Shown here: piece after piece, positions 48,943-61,600 of the stretch
How the letters are laid out: each line of letters begins with the position of its first letter
How positions within the stretch are numbered: the first letter of the stretch is position 1
NCBI GenBank assembly: GCA_012959525.1
Contig: DUDB01000071.1
Span: forward strand, 1 to 64,000
Reading direction: 5' to 3'
Origin: Planctomycetota bacterium
GTDB lineage: Bacteria > Planctomycetota > UBA1135 > GCA-002686595
DNA length: 64,000 nucleotides
Translations under genes and position numbers: made by a program
The notes under the pieces: model-generated
The model's database searches: none
What the model saw: only the letters and a program-made list of their open reading frames with translations
Told to the model about the DNA's origin: nothing

Positions 48943-51695
48943 GATGCCCCCGCAGTATCCACAACCCGGACCGCACGATCGACCACCAGTCGCACGATGC
49001 GCAGATGGGCCTCGGATTGACCCGGCTCGAGCGCGGACTCAATGCGCAGCCGCCCGCCGCCAGCCTTCAGCTGTGCCTCGAATGAGAGGGTGGGGCTTTG
49101 GTCGCACCCGTCGGCGGTAAAGGCCGGGATTCTGCCGATTTCGACCCCATCCAGAGTCAGGTGCCCACCCTGCTCCACGTCGCTCTCGCTACCCAGCGCC
49201 AGCAGGGTCAGGTGCAACAGGACCGCCCCCGGCTCCATGTGACCCAGGTCGTACTCCACAAAGGCCCCGCCGGGTCTGAGGAGCAACAGGTCCTCCCCCT
49301 GGGAAACCACGGGGCCGCCACGCCGGGCACACTCGCTGGCACGAAACTCGCGCGCCGTGCTGCGCACCTCGCGCACCCGACTGCAGAGGGCACGGTAGCG
49401 GAACTCCATCTCCGCGGCATTCTGAACCATGGTCTTCACCTCGGGGAATGAGGTTGAAAGATCCCCAATGAGGCCCGGTTCACTGAGGAGACGAAGCATC
49501 TTTCTGGCGAGGTCCTCGTCATCCCCCACCCGGAATTGAAGACCGTTCTGACCATCAGGAACGTACTCCGCCATGCCACCGATATCGCTGACGAGCAGTG
49601 GAGTGTCCGTGAGGAACGCCTCTTGAATCGTCACCGGCGCGTTCTCCACCCACAGAGACGGGACCACGAGGACGTCAATCTGCGCATGAACCTCTGAGAG
49701 TTTCGAGTTGTCGAAGCGGCCATGGAATTCAACCTGGGCGCCATCGGCCAAACGAGCCAACTCGGCATGGTGTTCATCCGACTCGGGTTGGAAATCACCG
49801 TAGACGTGCAGGACGCATTCTTCTGCTGTCATGCGTTGCATGGCACGCACGAGCACATCGACCCCCTTGTACCACACGAGGGAGCCCACAAAACCGAAGC
49901 GCAGCCGCCCCTCGGGGTCGGGGGTCTTCTGCAAGGCCTGTACGTGATCGGTGCGCAGGCCGTTCTCAGAGAAGATCAAGCGCTCGGGATCAAAGTGCCC
50001 TGACTCGAGATACACGCCGCGCAGGTAGCGACTGGGGCTGATCATCAGGTCGCAGGCGGCGTAGGCCGCAGGTACTACTTCTTCACGCTCGCACAGGTCG
50101 AGGTACTCCTCTGCCGTACGCCGCAACGCTGGCGGCGCCCCGGGGGTAGCGCGCATGGCTTCGGCCATACCGCGCAGGGGGCCGGGGGCCGCTTGCCCCA
50201 GGAGCCGGGCCAAGGGAATCTCCGCAGGCGCGCGGTCCTTCACGCAGGGCAGGCAGCCCGCGCCCATGTTGCCCCCGCAGCGCTGACCGTCGGGACGGAT
50301 CAGTTGGACTCGGGCACACAGGGCCCAATAGTCGTGACAGGTCACCACAGTGGCCTTGCCCGCCGCGCGCGCCACATCGACCAGGCCCACGGAGGTGTGG
50401 ATCAGATGCTGGAAGTGAACGAGATCGGGCTGCTCCGCATCCAGGACGCGCTCAAACACACGCTCCACGGCCGGCTTACTGAAGCTCTCCGATAGGCGGG
50501 CATGTTCCAGTCGGTGGACGAGGCGCAGCACCCGCAGCCCCTCGACGCTCTCCTCCCGTACGGACAACTCGGGGTCGGCGGGGTCTCCTGCGGGCCCGCG
50601 CACGAACAGGCTCACGGTGTGGCCCCTGCGCTGAAGCTCCAGGGCCAGGTTCAGAGTGTAGACCTCGGTCCCGGCCCAGGTGTCCGGGGGGAAACCGTGC
50701 ACCACGAATAGAATCGAGAGCTCGCGCCCGGCGTTGAAGGCCGTCGAGGGAAAGCGCGTGAGTGTGCGTCCGCCCTGCTCCAGACCACTGAAGGCCGCCA
50801 ATCGCAAGGCCGCCATGGAAGTCTTCAGCTCCGCGCTGGCCGCGGGCTCCAGCTGTAACGCCTCGACGTCCGCCTCATCGCCGGGCCGCAAGCGCTCAGA
50901 CAGCACGTCCACGTCCCGCTCGCTGGCCAAGCACACGCGGTCCAACCACTGGGCGTTGAACCGGCCGTCAATGCAGCCGCGAGCAAAGGTCTCGCGGGCA
51001 TCATAGTCGTGACTGTGCTCCACCGTGGCATCGGCGTCATAGGCGATGGCGAAGCCCGCTTCCAGAATGGCACGGGCCTGTAAGACGTCCTCCCCGAAGG
51101 CCGTGCGTGGGAACGGGTGCAGCTCCCAAAGCTCTCGGGGCAGCGCCGAGGCGACGTCGTTGAAGTTGTACAGCAGACGGCGGCTGTCGGCATCGAGGGC
51201 GGCATAGGTCTCCTCGTCCGGAAGGACCGTCAGCTTGCCCTCCTCGGCATAACCCGGATCCTTAGCGCAGAGCAATCGCGTCAGAGTGGGCGCATCGCTG
51301 CGGGGAACGTTGCGACAGTAGGCCGCTCCGACCGGCACCGTCGCCGATGCGCCAAAGTTGGCCGCCAGAGTCGCGAGCCAGTCCGGCCCCGAAGGGATCG
51401 CGTCCTGGGTTAGGAACACACACAGATCTCCACCGCTCAGGGCGACGAGGAGGTTACGCGTATCCCCGTGGTTGAATTGGGTGGGGTGAATCCGATGCAG
51501 ATGAACCTCCACCCCCAACCGTTCACGCCAGGATTGCAGGCACTCGTAGGTCCCATCGGTGGAACCCGAGTCGATGGCCCAAAAGTCCCAAGGCAGGTCA
51601 CAGCGCTGGCTGGCAAGAGCTCCAAGAACTCGCTCCAGGAAGGCCATTCCCTGCCATGTGGGCATGAGCACGGATATCGATTGGACAGACCGCAT
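48939..51695 (-). CDS. Fusion glycosyltransferase: GT2 domain plus GT4 domain plus C-terminal beta domain
   Basis: The 918-residue protein has three parts. Residues about 1-300: a GT2 domain (SISVLMPTWQGMAFLERVLG, DFWAIDSGSTDGTYECL, LCVFLTQDAIPSG). Residues about 325-740: a GT4/GT-B domain starting LSILFVVHGFPPDTWAGTEV, with RLRFGFVGSLVWYKGVDVLV and the Ex7E-like ENAPVTIQEAF..PLLVSDIGG. Residues about 760-918: a beta-rich domain (VEYDLGHMEPGAVLLHLTLL) of unknown role. So one polypeptide could add two sugars in sequence. The start at ATG 51695 falls 23 bases after the stop of the previous glycosyltransferase; the longer frame to 51851 is not coding. Confidence 0.84.
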   Translation of the reverse strand: MRSVQSISVLMPTWQGMAFLERVLGALASQRCDLPWDFWAIDSGSTDGTYECLQSWRERLGVEVHLHRIHPTQFNHGDTRNLLVALSGGDLCVFLTQDAIPSGPDWLATLAANFGASATVPVGAAYCRNVPRSDAPTLTRLLCAKDPGYAEEGKLTVLPDEETYAALDADSRRLLYNFNDVASALPRELWELHPFPRTAFGEDVLQARAILEAGFAIAYDADATVEHSHDYDARETFARGCIDGRFNAQWLDRVCLASERDVDVLSERLRPGDEADVEALQLEPAASAELKTSMAALRLAAFSGLEQGGRTLTRFPSTAFNAGRELSILFVVHGFPPDTWAGTEVYTLNLALELQRRGHTVSLFVRGPAGDPADPELSVREESVEGLRVLRLVHRLEHARLSESFSKPAVERVFERVLDAEQPDLVHFQHLIHTSVGLVDVARAAGKATVVTCHDYWALCARVQLIRPDGQRCGGNMGAGCLPCVKDRAPAEIPLARLLGQAAPGPLRGMAEAMRATPGAPPALRRTAEEYLDLCEREEVVPAAYAACDLMISPSRYLRGVYLESGHFDPERLIFSENGLRTDHVQALQKTPDPEGRLRFGFVGSLVWYKGVDVLVRAMQRMTAEECVLHVYGDFQPESDEHHAELARLADGAQVEFHGRFDNSKLSEVHAQIDVLVVPSLWVENAPVTIQEAFLTDTPLLVSDIGGMAEYVPDGQNGLQFRVGDDEDLARKMLRLLSEPGLIGDLSTSFPEVKTMVQNAAEMEFRYRALCSRVREVRSTAREFRASECARRGGPVVSQGEDLLLLRPGGAFVEYDLGHMEPGAVLLHLTLLALGSESDVEQGGHLTLDGVEIGRIPAFTADGCDQSPTLSFEAQLKAGGGRLRIESALEPGQSEAHLRIVRLVVDRAVRVVDTAGAS

Positions 51696-51718
51696 CGTAG
51701 ACAGGGTAGGGATGAAAC

Positions 51719-52738
51719 CTACCCCGCCCCGGACGGGGATCCAGGGGGATTTTCGGGTTCTCGGGCGGGATCGGAGACCCGGGAGCGACTCCCCACCCAC
51801 TGCCCCAGAATCTGCCCCGTTCGCAGTCCGGGAGAGCGCAGGAGGTGCCATGGAGCGCCGCCACCGCTCAAGATGAAGCGCGCATCCGCCCCGACCTCAT
51901 ACACAATGCCGCGCAGCGCGCTGAGCAGGGTGGGGCGCAGGCGAAGACCGTGGCTGGTGGCGTGAAAGCGGGCATCCACACGGTAGCGCTCAAAGGCTGA
52001 GCGCGCACCGTAGCGGTGCGAGTGCAGGGCAACGGCCTCGGGTGCAAAGACCGTCTTCCAACCAGCGCGGAGCGCACACTCGGCCCAGGCATAGTCCTCG
52101 CCGAAGTCCACCTCGGGGAAGGGGATCTCGCTGAACACGCAGGCACGAATGGCGCTGGAGACGTTGTTGAAGCGCAGCAGATCGAGGCACTCTGCCCCGC
52201 TCAGCGAGTCGAAGGAGCGCGCGCCCTCCAGGGAGCACTCGTGCCCCACGGCCTTGGCCTGGGGATCCTTGAGAACGGTACGCCGGGTCAGGGGATCGTG
52301 GCTGGGCTCGGGCAGAACCCTTGCCGTAACGCCAGCAACCCTCTCCTCCTCGAACGGCTGTAAGAGTGTCGCCAGAAAACTCGTCCCCCGCGGCAAGGCG
52401 TCCTGGGAGAGAAACACCAAGAACTCCCCGCGCGCGATCTCCGCCAGCTGGTTGCGCGTACGCCCGTGATGGAACTTCTCCCGCTCAATGGTCCGAACAC
52501 TGATGCCTCGCAGGTCTCCCGCGCTCCACGCGCCACTCTCGCACTCGGCCATCAGAAACTCCGCAGTCCCATCACTTGATGAGGAGTCCACCACACACAG
52601 CTCCACACCCCCAGAAAGGGCCTGGCTGCGCAAGACTGGGAACAACCGCTTGAGGTAATCCAGGCCGTTGAAGGTCGGAATCAGCACGGACACCAGCGGT
52701 AGGACGCTGGAGGGTTGATCGGAAGGTGGACAGCTCAC
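51719..52738 (-). CDS. GT2 glycosyltransferase
   Basis: The 339-residue protein has a GT2 domain: PLVSVLIPTFNGLDYLKRLF, VELCVVDSSSSDGTAEFLM and LVFLSQDALPRGTSFLATLL, and a FGEDYAWAECALRAGWKTVF acceptor-like segment. It resembles the N-terminal half of the fusion gene that follows it (both have the unusual SQDA/TQDA where a DxD motif sits), suggesting a duplication. It lies 20 bases after the nuclease gene stop and is the first glycosyltransferase of the run. The N-terminal 15 residues are polar. The donor sugar is unknown. Confidence 0.85.
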   Translation of the reverse strand: MSCPPSDQPSSVLPLVSVLIPTFNGLDYLKRLFPVLRSQALSGGVELCVVDSSSSDGTAEFLMAECESGAWSAGDLRGISVRTIEREKFHHGRTRNQLAEIARGEFLVFLSQDALPRGTSFLATLLQPFEEERVAGVTARVLPEPSHDPLTRRTVLKDPQAKAVGHECSLEGARSFDSLSGAECLDLLRFNNVSSAIRACVFSEIPFPEVDFGEDYAWAECALRAGWKTVFAPEAVALHSHRYGARSAFERYRVDARFHATSHGLRLRPTLLSALRGIVYEVGADARFILSGGGAPWHLLRSPGLRTGQILGQWVGSRSRVSDPAREPENPPGSPSGAG

Positions 52739-52758
52739 GGGTTGGATCCTGAGGCGCC

Positions 52759-53697
52759 CTAGGGGCGGGCGCAGAGCTCTCTATAGTTGCAAGAGCGGCA
52801 CTCCTGCAAGCCCTCTTCGTCCTCGGCGGTCATGGGGAAATCCTCCACGTCGCCCACCCCAGCATCCGCGTCGAAGTGCAAGGCACGCATCTGGGCCATG
52901 GACGATTCGATGCGGCCCATGACCTCGTCCAATTGGTCGCCGTCGTAGGCCTGCTCCACGATTTCGTTCCGGCCCAGATAGACGTCCTTGCAGACCACCT
53001 CCGTCGGCTCGGCCCCCCACCTGTCCTGGGCGTAGAAGGCATAGATGGCCAGCTGGAAGCGGTCGGCTTCACGCGGCGAGCCGGTCTTCCAGTCCAGGAT
53101 CTGCACCCGCCCGTCGCCGTCCCGGTAGGCCAGGTCCGGCACGGCGTAGATCTTCGTGCCGAACAGGTCGAAGGTGGACATGTCCTCGCAAGCCAGGGTG
53201 TCCTGGGGTTCCACCTTGCGCGCACCCTCCAGTTCGGGGCTCTCGAAGAAGCAGGTCAAGGCGCCGTGCATGCGCTCCAGGAAGCGCTTGCCGTAGTCGG
53301 CCGCCTCCGACCCGGACTCATCCACACAGGACTCACCGTACTGGTGCTCGGCGAGATGGCACAGCTTGGCGGGACGCATCTTCCACTTCCCATCTCGCGA
53401 CTCCTTGTACTTGGAGCGCAGCTGATCCGTGACCCACCCGGTGCACTCCTCCAGGGTCCCCACCCGGCCTTGCTCCCGCCCCTGGTACCAACGCTGGATG
53501 GCCTGATGCACGAGATCGCCGGCCAGCATGGGCATGCGCGTCATCTTCTTGAGCAGGTAAGCCGTGCGACGCTCCTCGGGAGCCGAGGCGTTCCAACCGT
53601 TCCAAGAGAGGTAGTAGTCAAAGTAGTAACGCCGACGACAGGTGGCGAAACCGGAGGCCCGCGATGCGGACCAAGAAAACTCATGCTGAAAGACCAT
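52759..53697 (-). CDS. PD-(D/E)XK superfamily nuclease (RecB/Cas4-like)
   Basis: The protein of about 312 residues has a RecB-type nuclease core: the N-terminal SASRASGFATCRRRYYFDYY, the VPDLAYRDGDGRVQILDWKT segment (Asp...Asp-x-Lys catalytic triad) and Q in FQLAIYAFY. A C-terminal ECRSCNYRELC adds three cysteines; with the Cys in FATCRRRYY, these match the four-cysteine iron-sulfur cluster of AddB/Cas4-type nucleases. It is a likely DNA exonuclease-type protein, with no helicase or Cas genes near. It lies 58 bases after spoVR and is followed by four glycosyltransferase genes. ATG 53697 is preferred over a longer in-frame start at 53736. Confidence 0.8.
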   Translation of the reverse strand: MVFQHEFSWSASRASGFATCRRRYYFDYYLSWNGWNASAPEERRTAYLLKKMTRMPMLAGDLVHQAIQRWYQGREQGRVGTLEECTGWVTDQLRSKYKESRDGKWKMRPAKLCHLAEHQYGESCVDESGSEAADYGKRFLERMHGALTCFFESPELEGARKVEPQDTLACEDMSTFDLFGTKIYAVPDLAYRDGDGRVQILDWKTGSPREADRFQLAIYAFYAQDRWGAEPTEVVCKDVYLGRNEIVEQAYDGDQLDEVMGRIESSMAQMRALHFDADAGVGDVEDFPMTAEDEEGLQECRSCNYRELCARP

Positions 53698-53755
53698 GGG
53701 CCCAGAATCGCGCCCTGACGAAGGCGATGCAAGCACCGGGGTGAGTTCGGGCAGC

Positions 53756-55192
53756 CTAGGAGGCTTGCGGCGACTCTTCCCCGCCGCAGACGTCCTGGGC
53801 GCGGGTGGTCTCGATCACGGAAACCTCATGGCCATCCGTTGAAATGCGGCGTCCCACTCCCTCCTCGAGGGTCAGGAGGTGCACCGGCCCTTCCCAGACT
53901 TGCGCCAGGGTCTTCAGCTGTTCCCCGGCCTCGTCGAGCTTCAGATCGCGGCCTTCGTGTTGGTGCACGAGGAGCAGCCCGCCCTCTCCGTCCGCGTCAG
54001 CCTCCGCCAACTGGATGCGGGGGCTGCCACCCCAGGAGAGCTCTCTGAGCAGCTGCTCCTTGATCGTCACCCAATCCCTGTCCACGACGACGTTCTTGCC
54101 CGTGCGGGCATTACGGCGATAGACGAACAGCTGGTTGGTCTGGGCGAACTCCTCGTCTACCACGTGGTCGATGAACGACACGTCGTTGTGTACCCGGCGT
54201 AGTTGGAACAGGTCGTCCCCGCGCGCGTGAGCGTGGCGGAAGAGCTCGATGCCCAGCTTGTAGGGGTTGAGCTGGCCGGGAGCCACGGCGGTCGCGCCCG
54301 CGTGGCAGTCGGCAAAATCCACGATCTCCGAGGGATCGAGAAGACCGTGGGTGAGCAGGTGCGAATGCCAGTAGCTGGCCCAGCCCTCGTTCATGATCTT
54401 GGTCAGGCGCTGGGGAACGAAGTAGTACGCCTCGGCTCGCACAATGCGCAGGATCTCCACCTTCCAATCAGGTAGACGCGCGTGCTCCACCAGGAATCCC
54501 AGGACGTCAAAGGTCGGCAGGTCATCGCTGGAAGGGGTGGTCGGAGCTGAGCGGCTGGGTCGCGGTCCGGGGCGTGTGGACGCCGCACTATCCCCCCAGT
54601 GCTGCTCGAAGTCCAAGCGAGCTCGCTCGGCGCGGGATTGAATGGTTGCGCGCTGGCGCTCCGAACGGCGGGACTCGCGCAAGGGTAGGTACGGGTCAAT
54701 CAAGCCATCTAGGCCCAAGGCGATGTCCAAGAAGCGCTCAACCGTGTCCTGGCCATGGGCCTCGACGAAGCTGCGGATGCGAGCGGCGTGGTGACCCATC
54801 TGCTCCACCATGGAGCGCTGTGTCGGCCCGAACCACACGTTGTGCTTGAAGAAGTCCGCGTGCCCCATTACGTGGGCCATAACCAGTTTCTGCTCCATCA
54901 TGGAGTTGGAGCGCACCAGGTAGGCGTAGGTCGGATCATTATTGATGACCAGCTCGTAGATCTTGGAAAGGCCGTAGTCGTAGCCCTTCTGCAGACGCTC
55001 GTAGTCCATTCCGAAGCGCCATGAGGGATAGCGCACGGGGAACCCCCCATAGGCCGCCACAGCGTTTACGTCGGAGGCATCGAGCATCTCAAACACGACG
55101 TCGAAGAAGTCCAACCCCACCTCGCGCGCCGCCGCCTCGGTGACACGCGCCTGACGCCGCAACTCTGCAGGCAGATGGCCTCCCGTAGCCAT
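53756..55192 (-). CDS. spoVR: SpoVR-family protein
   Basis: The 478-residue protein has the SpoVR pattern: [52 protein letters not shown] and a C-terminal segment with [18 protein letters not shown]. Despite its Bacillus name it occurs widely in non-spore-formers, with PrkA and a VWA-domain DUF444 protein; its molecular role is not known. Here the same three-gene set is present with 2- and 9-base gaps. There is no membrane segment. Asp/Glu-rich parts are normal for the family. Length is slightly below the usual 500. Confidence 0.9.
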   Translation of the reverse strand: MATGGHLPAELRRQARVTEAAAREVGLDFFDVVFEMLDASDVNAVAAYGGFPVRYPSWRFGMDYERLQKGYDYGLSKIYELVINNDPTYAYLVRSNSMMEQKLVMAHVMGHADFFKHNVWFGPTQRSMVEQMGHHAARIRSFVEAHGQDTVERFLDIALGLDGLIDPYLPLRESRRSERQRATIQSRAERARLDFEQHWGDSAASTRPGPRPSRSAPTTPSSDDLPTFDVLGFLVEHARLPDWKVEILRIVRAEAYYFVPQRLTKIMNEGWASYWHSHLLTHGLLDPSEIVDFADCHAGATAVAPGQLNPYKLGIELFRHAHARGDDLFQLRRVHNDVSFIDHVVDEEFAQTNQLFVYRRNARTGKNVVVDRDWVTIKEQLLRELSWGGSPRIQLAEADADGEGGLLLVHQHEGRDLKLDEAGEQLKTLAQVWEGPVHLLTLEEGVGRRISTDGHEVSVIETTRAQDVCGGEESPQAS

Positions 55193-55194
55193 GA

Positions 55195-56307
55195 CTAGCG
55201 TCCCTCCGCCAGGAAGGCTCGGATGGACTCGGCGATGCCCTCGCGGGAGTGGATCGCGGTCGTAATAACCTGCTCGTCATGGCCCAGGGCGTGGTCCAGG
55301 TCTTTCTTGAACTGTCCGGAGCCGTAGGCGCTCTTCACCTGTCCGTAGCAGAACTGGTTCGCGCAGGGCAGGATCTCCTCGCGCAGGAGATCGACGCAGC
55401 GCGCCGTGTCCCGAGCGGACCAATTGTCCCCGTCGGAGTAGTGGAACGGGTAGATGTTCCAGTTCTCGGGTCGGTAGCGCTCCTGGATCTGTTTCAGGCA
55501 CAGCTCATAGGCCGAGCTGATCTTCGTCCCACCGGACTCACGCAAGTGGAAGAAGGCCTCCTGATCCACAACCTTGGCGACCGCGTCGTGCACGATGTAG
55601 ACGACCTCGATGTTCTTGTACTGGCTGCGAAGCCACGTATCGATCCAGAAGGCCTTGATACGCACGATGTCCTTCTGCTCGCGCCCCATGGACCCGGAGA
55701 CGTCCATCATGTGAAAAATCACTGCACTGGACTCGGGCTCGGGGTGCGTCCGCCGTGAGCGGAAGCGCTGATCGTCCCGCATCGGCACGACGCGCGGATC
55801 CTTGGGGTCCCACTCACCACTGGCGATGGTGCGCTTGAGTGCCCGGCGATACGTGCGTCTGAAGTGCCGCAGGGAGTCGGGTCCTTGGGTGCGGATGCCC
55901 GTATAGCGCCCGCCCTCAGTGTGGAGCTGACGGGAACCACGGGGCTGGATGTTCGGTAGGGCCAATTCGCGACCGAGCATCTCAGCCAGCTCAGCCAGGT
56001 CCACCTCCACCTCGAGGATGTGCTTACCGGGCTGCTCGCCGGCACTACCGGCGCCCTCGGCCCCGTCCCCATCCATTTGATCGCCCTCTTCCCCGGGGCC
56101 CTGACCGACGCCTTCGCCCGAGTTGTCCCCATAGCGAAAGCGTGGCAGCTCCACTTGGGGAATGGGGATGGAGATGGTCTGCTTGCCCTGGCGGCCGAGG
56201 AGCTCAGAGGTCGAGAGGTACTTGCGCAAGTCCTGCCGCAAGCGTCCACGCACGATGTCGCGGAAGCGGGCGCGGTCACGCTCCATGCGGTAGACATGTC
56301 CCCCCAT
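55195..56307 (-). CDS. YeaH/DUF444-family VWA-domain protein
   Basis: The 370-residue protein has the VWA MIDAS motif FHMMDVSGSMGREQKDIVR near residue 205 and the GGTKISSAYELCLKQI stretch. The N-terminal half is basic and linker-rich (RFRDIVRGRLRQDLRKYLST, then an acidic/Gly-rich insert GEGVGQGPGEEGDQMDGDG). This is the DUF444/YeaH partner of PrkA kinase. It is expected to bind a metal and a protein partner. It is 9 bases downstream of the prkA-like gene and 2 before spoVR, so they form one operon. Confidence 0.9.
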   Translation of the reverse strand: MGGHVYRMERDRARFRDIVRGRLRQDLRKYLSTSELLGRQGKQTISIPIPQVELPRFRYGDNSGEGVGQGPGEEGDQMDGDGAEGAGSAGEQPGKHILEVEVDLAELAEMLGRELALPNIQPRGSRQLHTEGGRYTGIRTQGPDSLRHFRRTYRRALKRTIASGEWDPKDPRVVPMRDDQRFRSRRTHPEPESSAVIFHMMDVSGSMGREQKDIVRIKAFWIDTWLRSQYKNIEVVYIVHDAVAKVVDQEAFFHLRESGGTKISSAYELCLKQIQERYRPENWNIYPFHYSDGDNWSARDTARCVDLLREEILPCANQFCYGQVKSAYGSGQFKKDLDHALGHDEQVITTAIHSREGIAESIRAFLAEGR

Positions 56308-56316
56308 GGCTCTGGC

Positions 56317-58371
<2,055 letters not shown>

Positions 58372-58623
58372 GGGGTCGATCAGGGGCTGGCCCTTCCCGG
58401 GGGAGGGGAAGGGGGAGGAGAATGACCCTCCAGTAGTCGACCGGTGATCCGGGCGAGCATGAGCCTCGCCTTCGGGAGTTCCGCGGCACCCCCTCCAAGA
58501 GCCTCAGAGGCCTATTCCGCGGGTCGCATCCACCCTCCGCGCACCAGCTCAGGGCCAGTAATCACCCGGAATCCGGAGCGTTTCCCCTGCGCCCGGCAAC
58601 CGTGGGCACAGGCCCGCGCCGAA

Positions 58624-61600
58624 CTAGTCCTGCGCCGAGCTGACGCCCACCGAATCACCCACGCTTTCCGGACTGGAGGGAACCGTCGGGCTCGCAGGGA
58701 CAATCTCCACCACAGGTTCGCGGCTCTCCTCATCCATGGCATCGGCGCCGGGCCGCGAGGTGCCCGTGGTCTCTCCGGGCGCAAACTCCTCAACGTCATC
58801 CAGCTCCACGGAGACGAAGCGCGAGACGCCCTTCACCTCCATGGTCACGCCGAACAGCGACTGGCAGGCGGACATGGTGCCCTTGTTGTGCGTGACCACA
58901 ATGAACTGGGTCGTCGTAGCAAAGCCATTCAGCATGCCCAGGAAACGGTCAATGTTGGCATCGTCCAAGGCGGCGTCGACTTCGTCCAACACACAGAACG
59001 GACTGGGCTGGGTCTTGAACACGGCGAAGAGCAGAGCCAATGCCGTCATGGAGCGCTGACCACCAGAGAGCAGCCCGATGGAGAGGGACTTGCGCCCCGG
59101 CGGGCGGGCGACAATCTCCACGCCACCCTCCAGCACGTCGACGCCCTCCTCGAGCATCACGTCGGCCTGCCCCCCACCGAAGAGCTGTCGGAAGATGGTG
59201 CGGAAGTTCTCGCGCACGATGGCGAAAGTCTCTTCAAACAGCCGGCGACTCTCTTCATCGATCTTCTCGATGGTGTCCATCAGGGTCTTGCGTGAGGTCG
59301 CCAGATCTTCCGACTGGGTCTCCAGGAAACCCAGACGCCCCTCGACCTCCGCCAACTCATCTACGGCCTCGGTGTTCACAGGCCCCAGCTTCTCCAGGGT
59401 GGCCTTCAACTCCGAGACCCTCTCCTCAAGCGCCTGCATGGCGGCGGCCTGGGCCAGTTCGGCCTCGGGCTCGAAGTCCTCCCGCAGATCACTTGCTTGG
59501 AGGCTGAGATCCTCATCAGCTCGAATCAGGAGCTCCTCTCGAGCCAGCTCGACCTTCTGCGCGCACAGGCGCTTCTCCGATTGCTCCTCCACAACCTGGT
59601 CCAGGTTGCGCTGTACGTCTTCCGCCTCTGCACGCACCTCGCGAGTACGGGCAGCCCCGCTGCGCTCCAACTCACGGAGCTCCCCTAGGCGCGCCTCAAG
59701 CGCATCCTTCTTGGTGGCCAGGGTCTGGCCATCCAGGGTCAAAGCCTCGGCATCGCGCTCGCCCTGATCCGCATTGGCCAGGAAGTTGGCCGAGCGACCC
59801 TCGGCGCGGACCCGTTCGGCCTGGTCCTCCTCACAGCGGCGCATACTATCCGCCACGCGCCCGCGCAGAGCTTCCAGCTCGCCTTGCAGTCGGGTGGTCT
59901 CCACTCGAGCCTTGGCCTCCGCCTTGGAGAGAGCCTCGCGCTCTTCCTCCATGCCCCGACGCGTCTTTTCTACCTCATCTAGGCGGGCTTTGGTCTGTGT
60001 GAAGGCCTGCTCGCTCTTGATGCGTTTGTCCTGGGCGAGCTGCAGGTCGGTTGCCAAGGCAGCCAACTCCTCGCGTGCGCGCGACTCCACGCCAGCGTGC
60101 TCTTCGCGCACAGCCTCCTGATCGGTCAATCGAGCGGAGGCGGTTTGCGCCTCGCCGCTTGCATTCGCCGCCTTGCCGCGTGCGGCCTCACGCTCGTGGG
60201 TCGCCTCCTCGTGAGCCAGGAGGTTGGATTCCACGGCCTGCGCCAGCTGGTTAATGCGCTCGCGATCCTTGACCAGCGTCTGTTCGAGGGTCTCCATCTC
60301 GGAGCCCAATTCCTCGGCCATGGACCGCCGGCCCATGGTCCCCTGAGCGAGCTCACGAGAACCACCCACCGCGCCCGAAGCGTCCACGAGCTCACCGCTG
60401 GGCGTCACGTAGCGCCAGTGAGGTTCGCGCTTGATCAGGTCCAGCGCGCTGGCGAAGTCACGCACCACCACGACGTCTCCAACCAGATTGTCCACCAGAG
60501 GGCGCAGATCCTCGGCGCATTGCACGAGATCAGACAGACGACCCTCTACGCTGGCGCCGTAGGGTTCGAAGGCCAGGAACGAAGGGGAGTCGAAGCGACC
60601 CAGGTTGACGGATCCCAAAGCGGACGCGAGGCCGTCGGAGCCCATACCCTTGGGCACCAGCACCTCCGCCTGACCGTGCTCGCCCGAAGCCAACCACTCG
60701 AGCACGACCTGGGCCTCCTCGGCACCGGGCGCCAAGAGCGCGTGGGCTTTCTCCCCCAGAACCGCATCCAAGGCCCGAGCCAGACGCACCTCCACGTGCA
60801 GGTGATCCGCCAGCAAACCGTGCAGAGTGCCAGCCGTGCAGGGGCCACCCCCATCCGCCACGGCCTGCAACACGCAACGCGCGCCAGCTGCCAGGCCACC
60901 GCTACCGTCACCGCTCTCCAGGAGAGCCTCGCGCCGTGCCACCAGACTGGCATGGGCCAACTTGTGCTCGCGTAGCTCGGACTGACCACTCTGCAGAGCC
61001 TCTTCGGCCGCAGCCCGGTTGCTCAGCGCCGCAGCCAAGGCCTTGTCCCGTCCTTCCAGAGTCTGCTGGGCGTCAACCGCAACAGTGTGCATCTTCTTCA
61101 CGCTTGAGCGCGCGCCTGTTATCTCCCCGTCCACCTGACCCAAACGCTTCGTGGCACGACCGAGACGCTCACGGGCATCCCCGATGGCGGTCTCCATGTG
61201 TACGGTCCGATTCTGAGCTCCGGTGCGCTCGTGCAGGCAGGCTAGCAGCAGCTCGTTCTGGTCCGCGGAGTCCTGGCGCGCCTGCTTGTAGCTGCGGGAG
61301 AGGGCGTTCACCCGGTCTTTCAAGCCCGCTGCCTCCTCGGCGGCTTCTCGCGCCACCACCTCCAACTCGACAAGCTCCTTTCCAGCAGCCTCCTGCTGCG
61401 CGCGACGCTCGGAGATCTGGCTCGCAAGCTCTTGCGCGCGTTCCGATTCTTCCTCCGCGGAACCGCGCCATGCCTGGACGCGCAGGGCCAGCTGGGTCTT
61501 GCGCTCGTCGAGCGTGGCCAGGGCCGCGTTCAAGCCCCCGACCTGGGTCGAGATGGAATCGAGTTCGGCCACGACTCGCGAGCGCTCTTCTTCCTGCGCG

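Noticed and set aside
52759-53697. Cas4-like nuclease as sign of a CRISPR system
   Set aside because: No repeats and no other cas gene are present; the nuclease fold is widespread.
58450-58480. Possible hairpin (GGCGAG...CTCGCC) after smc as terminator
   Set aside because: Six pairs and no T-tail on the minus strand; could be chance in GC-rich DNA.
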